A stretch of 64,000 nt of DNA, taken from positions 2,170,001-2,234,000 of the forward strand of contig OZ218958.1 of assembly GCA_965112735.1 (NCBI GenBank), given 5' to 3'. Every line of letters begins with the position of its first letter. Within the stretch, counting starts at the first letter, position 1. The notes under the pieces are model-generated. The model was not told the DNA's origin, made no database searches, and saw nothing but the letters and a program-made list of their open reading frames with translations. The stretch comes from Phaeosaccion multiseriatum. Lineage: Eukaryota; Ochrophyta, other classes. A program made the position numbers and the translations under genes. Of this stretch, positions 42,357 through 51,543 are shown one piece after another.

Positions 42357-45300
42357 TCACTGTCCAACTGACTGCTGCTGTATCACCAACTGCTCGTCCA
42401 ACCTCCCCTCCAGCACCTCTAACTCGTGCTCCAGGTCGCTGCTCTTCGCACTCACGAGGCTCAGCAGGGTCACGCTCTGCTCCAGGTGCTGGCACGGGGT
42501 CCTCAGGGCTTGGCTGCTCAGCTGTTGCAATCAATGGTACAAGAGCGGCCGTGGCAAGCGTGTCATACAGAGGGCAGGGACGGAGGCTTGTTTTACACTT
42601 TGGTGTGGTGGTTGATTCTTCGAGTGTATCACACACACACGAGGCGACAGACAGACGGACAGATAGACAGACAATACAGAGAAAAAAAAGAGAGAAAGAC
42701 AGAAAGACAGACAGACAAGACAAGAGACACACACAAGGCGACACACACACACACACACAGGCCTTACTACCTACCTCCTTGGCGAGGGCCCTGCAGTCCT
42801 TGTCCACGCCCCCCCCCTCCTCCACAGCGGCCAAAAGAGAAGCGAAGGAGGCGTGCATGCCCACAAGCCTACGGTAGCTCTCCACCGCCTCCGGGGGGGC
42901 CTCCTTCGGTGGGGTGGGGTGGAGTGGAGGGTGAGCAGGAGGTGCGAGATGGGAGAGGGTGGAATGAGCAATCACGATGAGAGGCAGCAGTTCACGAGGA
43001 CGGGCAGATAGCCACAGAAGCGGGAGGGGTGGAGAGGGGAGGGGAGAAGTCTCACTGCACCACCACCAGCCTGCGCTGCCCCAACCAACACACGAGCCAT
43101 TATTGTTGTGAGTAGAGAGGCCTCCTCCCTGACTTACTAACCTTGGCCATGGCGGACTTGAACAAGAGGTCGTCAGCCTCCACCTCCGTCCTGCCGAGCT
43201 CTTCGCGCAGACTCGCGCTACTCCCTTGGCATTCACGCACCCTCATGGCCTGACTCGCCACGGCCACGTCCTGCGCACGCGAGGAACGGCGCGTGGTGGG
43301 TGGTCAACACAAGTCTTTCCTTCCTTGCATGCGACTGCCCTGCCCTTCGCCTCGCTTTAGCCCCCCCTCCCTTCCCCGCCTCTCTCCTCTCCCCTCCCCC
43401 CCCTTCCCCTACCCCCTGCTCCTCTTCTATCCCCTCCCTACCTGCTCGTTGGCCGCAGCCGTCATGTCCGTGATCCTCTGCTGCACGCTCTCTCTCGACA
43501 CGCGAGGGCCGAGCTTCTCCACTGCGGGCACCAAGCGCTCTCGAAGAAGCCTCTTGTTCCTCTTGATCTGCCGTGCGAGGCTGAGCATGGCCGCCTCTTT
43601 TCCCTCTGTTGTGCCGTTTGTGCCTTCTGTACCGCGCAACTCGCACACCGTCTCGAGGCATCGCTCCATGCGTCGCTCGTGCGCCCCTTGCTGTGCTCTG
43701 CAAGCGTTGTGTGTGTGGGGAGGGGGGGGCAAGAGAAGAGGGGCAAGGGTGTGAGGAGAAGTTAAAAGTCTGGCAGCAATTGCAAGCCCTCCTCTCCTCC
43801 CCACCCCTTCCTGACCACTAACCTGATGGCCTGCACAATCCCCCTATTCTTGCCCTCCCACTCCGTGCTCCCTGTCCGCAGCAGCCTCCGGGCCCTCTCT
43901 CCGCAGCTCTCCTGCAGGCTCCTGACCTGCTCCCCCCCCTCCCCCCTCCCTCTTGAGAGGGGCTCCAATGCCTTGACCCTGCTTGCCACCTCCTCCTCAA
44001 GAGTTTCCGCTTTGGCGTGCAGCCCCACCAGCTCGGCCTCCATCTGTGGGTGTCATGTGTTGTGTGTGAGGGGGCATACATTGAGACACACAGCACAGAC
44101 GAGACAAAACGAGACAGAAAAGGCGCGGTGAGGTCGGTAAAGCCACCACAACATATGCACACACACACACACACCATCTTGGTGCTCGTTGAAACGTTCT
44201 CCATCCTCTCCGACAGTTCCGCGACGGCCTGAGCTTTCAGCCTGACAGTCTCTTCCAAGGCGTCAGCCTCTAGCGATGACACCTCTCGCTCCGGCCGGCG
44301 AGCGGCTGTATCACCAACTGCACAAAGAAAAGCAACAGAGCAGGCGCAGGCGCGGGTGAGACGAACAACATGCGTGTACCTACCCAGCCTTGTGACAAAC
44401 TCACTCACTCGCTCACTCACCCGGCCGGTCTCTGGCTTGTCTGGCTTGCTCCTCCACACTGTCCAGGAGCGCCGCAAAACTCGGCACCGGCAGGCCCCCC
44501 TCCCTCCCCTTCTCCTCCCTCCCCAGCGCGGGGTGGCCGATGCCAACTCCTCTGCTCAGCCCCAGCTCCCTCCACTCTCCCCTCCCCTCCACGCCCCCTG
44601 CCGCAGTCCTACTGAGCTGTGCAAGAGACTGGCGGAGCTCCATTCTAGCGCGGGCCGGCAAGGTTGGTCTATCGCTGAAGCGGCTGTAGAGGCCCGAGCT
44701 GCAGAGCTCTGCAAGCCTATCGAGTGCGACTCCTTCCTGCAGCTCGTGCGCTGCGCTCTTCAGCGGCAGATGGGCCGACGCCTTATCCGCCGTCACCGCT
44801 GCAGCCTCGTCGTATAGTGTCGAGTAGGCCTCTCGGACTCCTTCCTCCTGCCCCCCCCGCTCCTCCTCCTCGTCGCTATGGTCGTCCCCCCCAGACTTAC
44901 AGCCCCTCTTGGTGCGTGTGCGTGTGTGCTGCTCCCCATCAAGCAGCCTCACGCGTATGAGGCTCTGCACCAACCACAGGAGCAACTTTCTCGTGGACGA
45001 CTCAAAGGGAAAGAGGATGCTGCAGGGGCAACAGGGAACAAAAACACAGCAAGATCACGACTAAGGCAGTCAGCACCATCATTCCACGCCCTCCCATCGT
45101 GCGGTGCGCATACCCTCCCTCCCCTTACCTCTCGTACGACAGATGCTCCGGGTAGCCCGCAGCCACAATGCCCTCGGACAGACGCAGGCAGCGCCGTTGG
45201 CGGGCGGCAATGTCTTCCGGCAGACCGAAAGGAAACTGCGCGAAGAAGGAAAACACCCCGACCATATCCAGTCAGTCCTCAGGGCTTCAGCTGCTGCGGT

Positions 45301-45928
45301 AGCGCTCTGGTGGCTGCTGAGCTCGCGCTCGCTCACTCACTCACTCACTCACCCACCCACTCACTCACTCCATCACTCACTCACTCACTCACTCACTCAC
45401 TCACTTACTCACTCAGTCAGGCAGTCAGTCAGTCAGTCAGTCAGTCAGTCAGCCAGTCACTAACTCACTTACTCACTCACTCACTCACTCACTCACACTC
45501 ACTCACTCACTCACTCACTCACTCACTCACTCACTCACTCACTCACTCTCACTCACTCACTCACTCACTCACTCACTCACTCACTCACTCACTCTCACTC
45601 ACTCACTCACTCACTCACTCACTCACTCACTCACTCACTCACTCACTCACTCACTCACTCACTCACTCCCTCACTCACTCCCTCACTCACTCACATTGAC
45701 CCTGCCTCTGCTGGTGAGAGCGAGCATCTTCGCGCAGGCCTCCGCCAACAAGTCCGTGCTAAATGCGCTCAGCGCTGGGACCCGGCGCGTCAGTGAGCTG
45801 CGAGAAGGAGCAAAGGAGAGATTAGAGATTCGAACAGCGGCATCCTCTTTGTCCACCTTCCTTCTCTAGTCGACTTACCAGCCCAGCTGCTCCATGGCAA
45901 GAAGCAGAACCTGAGAAACAAAGGACAT
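42357..45928 (-). CDS. CCDC22: CCDC22 homologue (CCC/Commander complex subunit)
   Basis: Ten exons: 45928-45879, 45797-45695, 45235-45129, 45019-44421, 44317-44175, 44043-43823, 43697-43442, 43270-43142, 42903-42775 and 42521-42357, about 633 residues; human CCDC22 is about 627. The N-terminal calponin-homology-like part matches in register: MSFVSQVLLLAMEQLG, VPALSAFSTDLLAEACAKML, EGIVAAGYPEHLSYE, ILFPFESSTRKLLLWLVQSL. The C-terminal half is coiled coil (LEETVRLKAQAVAELSERME) and includes EVEADDLLFKSAMAK and ESYRRLVGMHASFASLL, like the human C-terminus. CCDC22 and CCDC93 scaffold COMMD proteins for endosomal recycling. Intron 2 (45236-45694) is largely a tetranucleotide array that begins at the splice donor. 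Confidence 0.85.
45331..45694. repeat. (CACT)n / (GTGA)n tetranucleotide array in a CCDC22 intron
   Basis: About 360 bp of CACT repeats on the plus strand with a few CAGT and CCCT variants. On the coding (minus) strand it reads GTGAGTGAGTG directly from the intron's first base, so the array is continuous with the 5' splice site. Confidence 0.95.
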
Positions 45929-46426
45929 AGAAGAAGGAGAGTAGAAGACGAGGAGAGTATGTGTGAGAAGAGAGGAGGAGGAAGGCGGAGAAGAGAAGGA
46001 GGGGGTGAGTCTGAGAGAGAAGCGAGACAGTGAGGATGAGAGAGAAAGAGAAAGAGAGAGAGAGAGAAGAGCGAGTACGAGAAGAGAGAGAAGAGAGAGA
46101 GAGAGGAGAGAGAGGGAGAGAGAGGGAGAGAGAGACAGAGACAGAGACAGAGACAGAGACAGAGACAGAGACAGAGAGAGAGTGAGAGGGAGAGAGAGAG
46201 AGAGAGGGAGAGGGAGATGGAGAAACAGAGAGAGAGAAGAACAAAGCAGGAGAAGGAGAGGACAGAAAGGTTTAAGGCATGCCTGGTCTGCATGAGGCTT
46301 GTCCATTTTTTTGGGGAGGGGGGTTGTTCCGTGAGGCCGATGTTTTGATGTTTTACTCTTAGACAGATGGCACTCAACAGTCCACGACTGTTTTCGATCT
46401 AAGCGGTGTGCTCTCCCTCCACCCCA
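45929..46426. other. intergenic GA-rich region upstream of CCDC22
   Basis: About 45950-46260 is an imperfect GA/CAGA microsatellite (cagagacagagacagag). All open frames through it are Arg/Glu or Ser/Leu artefacts. The promoter of CCDC22 must lie here. Confidence 0.6.
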
Positions 46427-46713
46427 TCGGCCCTGGAAGAGGTTACAGTATTCGCCGACCATAATCAGTAATCAGGCCGGCTGGCGCCAATAATCAGTAA
46501 TCAGGCCGGCTAGCGCCCGTCATAATCAGTAATCAGGCCGGCTGGCGCCGGTCATAATCAGTAATCAGACCAGGCTGGCGCCGGCCATAATCAGTAATCA
46601 GGCCCGGCTGGCGCCATAATCAGTAATCAGGCCGGCTGGCGCCGGCAGTAATCAGTAATCAGGCCGGCTGCGCCGGCCGTAATCAGTAATCTGATAACCT
46701 CTTCCAGGGCCGA
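46427..46713. mobile_element. MITE-like element with 19-bp inverted repeats and 6-bp duplication
   Basis: The left end TCGGCCCTGGAAGAGGTTA (46427-46445) is the exact reverse complement of the right end at 46695-46713. The direct repeat ACCCCA flanks it (46421-46426 and 46714-46719). The interior is about eight tandem units of roughly 28-31 bp, each TAATCAGTAATCAG plus the core GCCGGCTGGCGCCGGC or a variant. The same core appears in the 14171-14312 element, and both ends begin TCG(A/G)CCC. No coding capacity. Confidence 0.8.
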
Positions 46714-47207
46714 ACCCCACGGGATGGAAACATGGAAACCCCCTAAGTGGTGATGGATGCGAGTTTAAGGTCGGAGTCTGTCCAAGTGTGGCATGGTGAG
46801 AGGTGTACGCTGTGGTCAAGGCCTCTTTATGGCCAGATAAGAAGTGATTGCAGTAGCTGAAAGGTGAGGGACGCGCCCACCTACTATGAGTTTCAATTTC
46901 CTCTGCCGAGTAGGTAGCAAAGACATTTCCACCCCAAACCACTGTTGAACATGCGCATCGTGTTGCCCTCGTCGAGACAAGTCGAATGAAAAGCCGGCAT
47001 CGTTGCCTCCTGCAACCTCCATCAAGTTCAGTTCTATGGCCCTGCAGCGTGGAGGCTCCGGTTCCTGCTTGCGTAAGGGCCATGCGGGTCTTGCGTAAGA
47101 GTGTCTTGTTGCAGCCCAGAGGGCCCTCCCTCAGCTGAGTTGAAGCAGCAGCTTTGGTTACGCGTCCCAGGTAGGGTTGGAAGGACTATTGGTCCCCAGA
47201 GATCAAA

Positions 47208-47267
47208 GCCATAGCGGATCGGCTGGCGCCGGCGATAGCGGATAGCGGATAGTGCGTCACGGGTCGA
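47208..47267. mobile_element. fragment of the MITE-like family (right end)
   Basis: The core CGGCTGGCGCCGGC and GATAGCGGATAGCG are followed by the terminal repeat GATAGTGCGTCACGGGTCGA (47248-47267), 18 of 20 bases identical to the 14.2-kb element's right end. No matching left end precedes it. Confidence 0.6.
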
Positions 47268-47497
47268 AAGCAAGAGCCAGAAGCAGGTGCTGGCCACGCC
47301 CAACGCCTGGCGGCAAAACCCCAGAAGCTACAACCAAGGCCTATAAAAGCCGAAAGCCAGGCTAGCTACCTTCGGCCGTTCAAAAGCCCAAAAATTCTGC
47401 CGCGGCGAGCGCCGAATGCATTGTTCGACATTGTGACCCAACGCCACGCCGCTCCAGACTCCAAAATCTCAAAAGAAAGAAAAAAAAAGTGATGATG

Positions 47498-47517
47498 CCG
47501 ACCCCTGACGCACTGTC
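47498..47517. mobile_element. isolated terminal repeat of the MITE-like family (left end)
   Basis: CCGACCCCTGACGCACTGTC closely matches the left terminal repeat TCGACCCCTGACACACTATC. It points away from the right-end fragment at 47248-47267, so the 230 bp between them lie outside both element ends, or the locus is rearranged. Confidence 0.5.
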
Positions 47518-47866
47518 GCACTAGCGCACCCGCCTCTTTTTTCTCCTGATCGGATGTGGGACACAAATTCGAAATTCTAAAAATCTCCTTTTTCGTAAAA
47601 AAATGCTTCCCTGTCTCTCGTGCCCCCCTACATCAGCATAAAATCTCCCCAACCACAGCGAGACAAAAGGAGACATACAAGTACGACGAAAAGAGGGAAG
47701 TGATGTGGGGCAAGCTGCAGCATCGAGGGCAAGAGCAGCAGCAAGAACACGGCAACTCTAAGACGTCTGGGCAGCACCAGCCGCCGCGCAGGAGAAAGAG
47801 CAACACAAGTTGAAGCTCTTGAGAGGGAGGTGAGCCGGCGGAGCCAGCACAAGGAGCTGGAGGAGC

Positions 47867-48779
47867 ATGGAGGGGAGGGCCAGGGGGCCTGCTGGGGAGG
47901 GGCGCTCAATGGAAGGGCGGGGTCGGGAATGGGATTCGCAACAGCAGCAGCCGCAGCCTGTGGACCAGCAGGAGAGGGAGTCCGTGTCCTCGTCTGGAGC
48001 CACATCCGAGGAGGAGGGATGGTCTCCCCGTCAACAACACCCGCTGCCCCCCAACCGGCAGTACCAGCCCCAGCCTATTCTTTTCTCCCACCGACAGGAC
48101 GGGGCGGCGGCTCGAAGGCTTCGTGGGGGGTGCGAAGGGCAGAGTGCTCGCAAACCTGCAACAGTAGAAGAATTATCAACGAAGCGCTTCCGTAAGGGAA
48201 GCAGCCATAGGCCACGTTCCTCTTTTCAGAGCCCTACACACTGCTATGCATTGGAGGCTGCTGGCAAGGCTGCCCGTGGGTGGATCATTTGGGATGATGG
48301 TGCCAATTCTTCTTCCGGCACAGGAGAGAGGTGTAGGAAAAACAGCACCCAAGCGTTGAGCAGGGAACGCGACCGCCGAGTGGGGTCTTCTATGCAAGGA
48401 GGGGCCGAAGGAGGAGGAGGGTCGATGCACCACGCATCTCAAAGCCTCAGGAGGGGCGATTATTTGCCCCCCCCCGGCGAAGGTGAAGGAGCCTCAGGAG
48501 GCGAAGGACGAAGAGGAGCAAACGAGGGTCCATCACGGGAGGTGGATGAAGGAACCACCCAAGCCTCCGACGCAGAGAAGCGCCTTAAAAAGTGCAAGGA
48601 GCGTAATCGCCTGCAGGCTCGCAAGACGAGGGAACGAAAGAAGGCCCGGCTCACTGCATGTCACAAGAAAAAGGCGGAGGCCGAGAAGGAGCAAAGTCAC
48701 CTGCTGGCGTTGCTGGAGCACCAGCGCACGGCAAGGCTGCTGCTCTGCCTCTCCGTGGACACCGACAACCCTGCTGCTG

Positions 48780-48824
<45 letters not shown>

Positions 48825-50395
48825 CTTCTTCTTCTTCTTCGCCTAGGGCATCTGGCGAGGTAGGACATCAGCCTTACGAGGAGGAGGCGGAGGAGGGGGG
48901 GGGGGTCGCGGGGGAGGGAGAGGGCGCAGAAGTGGGGGAGGGGCAGCAGAAGGAGGGAGAGGAGGAGGAGGACGATGGTCGGATGGTCCTCGCGGCAGGA
49001 TTGCCCGCCCACCTCACTGGGGATCTCTCTAACCTGGCCCCGGAGAAGCGAGAGAGCATCAAGCGTGAGCGCAATCGGCTCCACGCCCGGCGCACTCGGG
49101 CACGCAAGAAGTTCGTGATGCTGGACTTGGAGAAGAAGATTACCACGCTTTTAGAGGGCAACAGGAAGCTGCGAGCGGCCCTGAGTGGCCTCGACAGCAC
49201 CACCCCCCCCTCTTCAGTTTCTTCTTCTCCCAGGGAGGGGGGAGCGGAGGCGGAGGTGGAGGTGGAAGGGGGAGGGACGGGCGGCTGGCAGGGTGCGGAA
49301 GGTGGGGGCGGCGTCGGGGATGGGCGAGGAGCACAAGAGCTGGTCGACGCAAGCCCCGCTCCCCCTGCCCAGCAGCATCAGTTCGGACATGCCCACCCCC
49401 AGAGCCCTCTGCACTTCTACCTCGACGCCAATCACCAGCCGGGGGGGGAAGAAGGAGCAATCAAGGGGCGGGGTGGTCAGCAGCGCAGGCGCCTTCGCTC
49501 TCCCCACAAGGTGCACAGCCAAGCGGAGCCTCAACCTCACGGGGTGGAGCGAGCAAATGGAACCCAAGAGCAAGAGCAAGGAGGGGGGCAGCTGCCGGGT
49601 TGCGTTCCATGTGCCCCCCCTGCCCCCCTGTCTGTCTCGTCCGAGGGCGGCGGGTCGACGGACGGTTTCGACGGCGGCAGCAGCAAGCAGCAGTCCGATG
49701 GGCAGAGGCGGGAGCCGTCTGGGGGGGTGGCGCTGCCCGTGTTGGCGGCGCACGTAGAGCCCTTTGGAAGGGAGCGCAATGACGCTGCTGACAGTCGCGG
49801 TGTGGGACGAGGCGTGCACGAGGATGGAGGAGGCGCGCTTCCGGCGATGCACAGGGGCGCGGCTTTGGTCAAGGACAAGAGGGGCAGCCAGATGCAAAGA
49901 GGGGGTGGTGTTGATGCGCCGTACCAACCGCTGCAGCAGCAAGGGAGTGTTGTCTTGGAGTCTACACCCCCGATACGCCGTACGGACCAGTGCGACGCTT
50001 TCGTCTCAGCGCAAGAGTTGCACAAGGCGCTTCTGCGGAGCATGTCTCCCGGGGGGCGGGTGGGGGCACCGGGCTTCGTCGGGGCCACCGACCACGAGTT
50101 TGCCCAGCAGCAGCAGCAGCAGCAGCAGCACAAGTTGGTGATACGGCAGCTGCAGTCGTATGGGCAGGCGCGGTTCGGGGGAATTTACTCTCCGCCTGTG
50201 GAGTACGGTACTGCCTCAGCGGCGGCAGCAGGCACTCAACCACAAATGGGTGGGTACTATGACGAGCACCAGGAGATGAATCGGCGAGCAATGGCAAACA
50301 GCTTCCTTCCGTCCGAGCATCTTCGAGCGGCCAAATCCAAACCCGTTGCCTGGGGCGGAGGAGGGTGGCCCCAGCAGCCCCACCAGCAGCAACAT

Positions 50396-50427
<32 letters not shown>

Positions 50428-50430
50428 TCA

Positions 50431-50472
<42 letters not shown>

Positions 50473-50692
50473 ACAGCAGCAACAGCAGCAACAGCAGCAG
50501 CAGCAGCAGCAGTTGGTGATACATCAGCAGCAACAGCAGCAACAGCAACAGCAGTTGGTGATACAGCAGCAGCAACAGCAGCAGTACGATGTGTGTGTCG
50601 AGAAAAGGGCACAGGCACACGCGGCCCCCACTGGCCACTCGGGGGGCCGGCCTCCTTGGCTGAGCGAGATGCACCAGATGCAGCAGCAGTAG
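47867..50692 (+). CDS. transcription factor with two bZIP-type basic regions and a poly-Gln tail
   Basis: Single exon, ATG 47867 to TAG 50690-50692, about 941 residues. Two basic regions carry the bZIP signature N-x7-R. One is near residue 244 (KERNRLQARKTRERKKARLT) and one near 400 (KRERNRLHARRTRARKKFVM). Each is followed by a short heptad-like helix (EKEQSHLLALLEH; LEKKITTLLEGNRKLRAAL). Between them lie Ala and Ser homopolymers from GCT/TCT repeats (48772-48840) and an acidic stretch. The C-terminus is very Gln-rich (about 840-920). One protein with two basic-zipper units is unusual; nuclear DNA binding is inferred. After the TAG the frame stays open for 22 more Gln/His-containing codons. 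The start could be further upstream if a 5' intron exists. Confidence 0.7.
50389..50516 (+). repeat. (CAG)n/(CAA)n repeat encoding poly-Gln
   Basis: CAG codons with periodic CAA and CAT interruptions in the bZIP gene, continuing with breaks to 50584. Confidence 0.9.
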
Positions 50693-51543
50693 CACCAGCA
50701 CCAGCTCCTGCCCGGCCAACACGCGCACGCCTTTGAGGGCCGCCAGTACGCCACGTGGTAAGAGCGAGGGGAAGAAGGGGGGCATCGATTCGATCCGGTT
50801 TGTGGGCCTTGCTTTCCTCTCCCTCCTCCCTCCGAGAGGACGAGGAGCGTGGCCTTGATTTGGAGGGATGAGGGAGAGGGAAGGAACGTCCACTCTCGTG
50901 CCTCTCCCTCCGCCTCCCCAGGGGACGAGAAGCCACCGAGTCACCGAGTCACGGAGTCACCGCCCCCCTCCCCCGCATGATGTGAGGCGCTGCCTGGTGC
51001 GAATGGTGCCGTCCTGAACCTACAAACTACTCTAGTGTAAGAACGTGAGCCCAAGTTGAGCGAGATGCACCAGATGCACCAGATGCACCAGCACCAGCGC
51101 GCAACCTGGGCCCATGTTTTTATACTAGAGTAGTGAGTAGGGTCAGGACGGCACACCATTCGGGACCATTTTTCGAGTGATGGCAAGGGCCAGCACTCCC
51201 CCTCTAACCCCTCTAGACGGACGACTCATTGAAGAGAGGTGGCAGCTGCTAGCACTCTCCCCAACATTTTGAGACGTTTTTGTGCAGAGTGACATCAAGA
51301 TCTGTCACTCTGCTTAGAATAAAGGTCACTCTGCTTAGAAATAACACCACTCACCCTTCATTACTACTGTAAATATATCATAAAAAGAGTCATTTTTTGT
51401 GTGTGTCTATGTATAGTTTTAGATACGAAGAGACAGACAGAGAGAGAGAGAGAGAAAGAGAGTGTGCGTCTATCGCACTCACCCCACCTCAAGCCCAAGC
51501 CTCCTCCCTCCTTCCCCTCCTCCCTACCGTTCCTGCCTCCCAC
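50693..51543. other. intergenic region between convergent bZIP and ClpP genes
   Basis: 851 bp. Contains the foldback element (50995-51168). It also has a pair of direct repeats TCACTCTGCTTAGAA (about 51304 and 51328), an inverted AGAGTGACA/TGTCACTCT at about 51288-51313, and an AT-rich patch at 51350-51395. No gene recognised. Confidence 0.5.
50995..51168. mobile_element. foldback element with long imperfect inverted repeats
   Basis: The left arm (50995-51058) and right arm (51102-51168) are imperfect reverse complements over about 64 bp. Shared blocks include CTAGAGTAGT and TCAGGACGGCAC. The 43-bp loop is GAGCGAGATGCACCAGATG-type sequence, nearly identical to the last codons of the bZIP gene (50661-50680). 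Arms this long could form a hairpin RNA or represent a transposon remnant. No target duplication is clear. Confidence 0.6.

Larger units (their letters stand above)
46714..47866. other. long intergenic region upstream of the double-bZIP gene
   Basis: About 1.15 kb. It holds two fragments of the inverted-repeat family (47208-47267 and 47498-47517) and A-rich stretches (47475-47490, 47597-47604). No exon, RNA gene or known motif was recognised in 46714-47200. Confidence 0.5.

Noticed and set aside
45104-45699. Plus-strand frame of repeating Thr-His-Ser-Leu, and possible CRISPR-like regularity
   Set aside because: It is a simple CACT microsatellite with no spacers, lying in a minus-strand CCDC22 intron.
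45790-46462. Leu/Ser-rich minus-strand frames that look like membrane proteins
   Set aside because: They translate a GA/CAGA microsatellite, with no conserved motif or splice support.
46652-47303. Minus-strand frames across the inverted-repeat element and its flank
   Set aside because: They include element sequence and have no conserved motif; no splice pattern supports a gene.
7581-50692. Possible reassignment of TAG to an amino acid, because two genes continue in frame past TAG
   Set aside because: LSm3, NSE2, eIF5B, ZNF598-like and the TPR-methyltransferase all end at TAG exactly where their families end.
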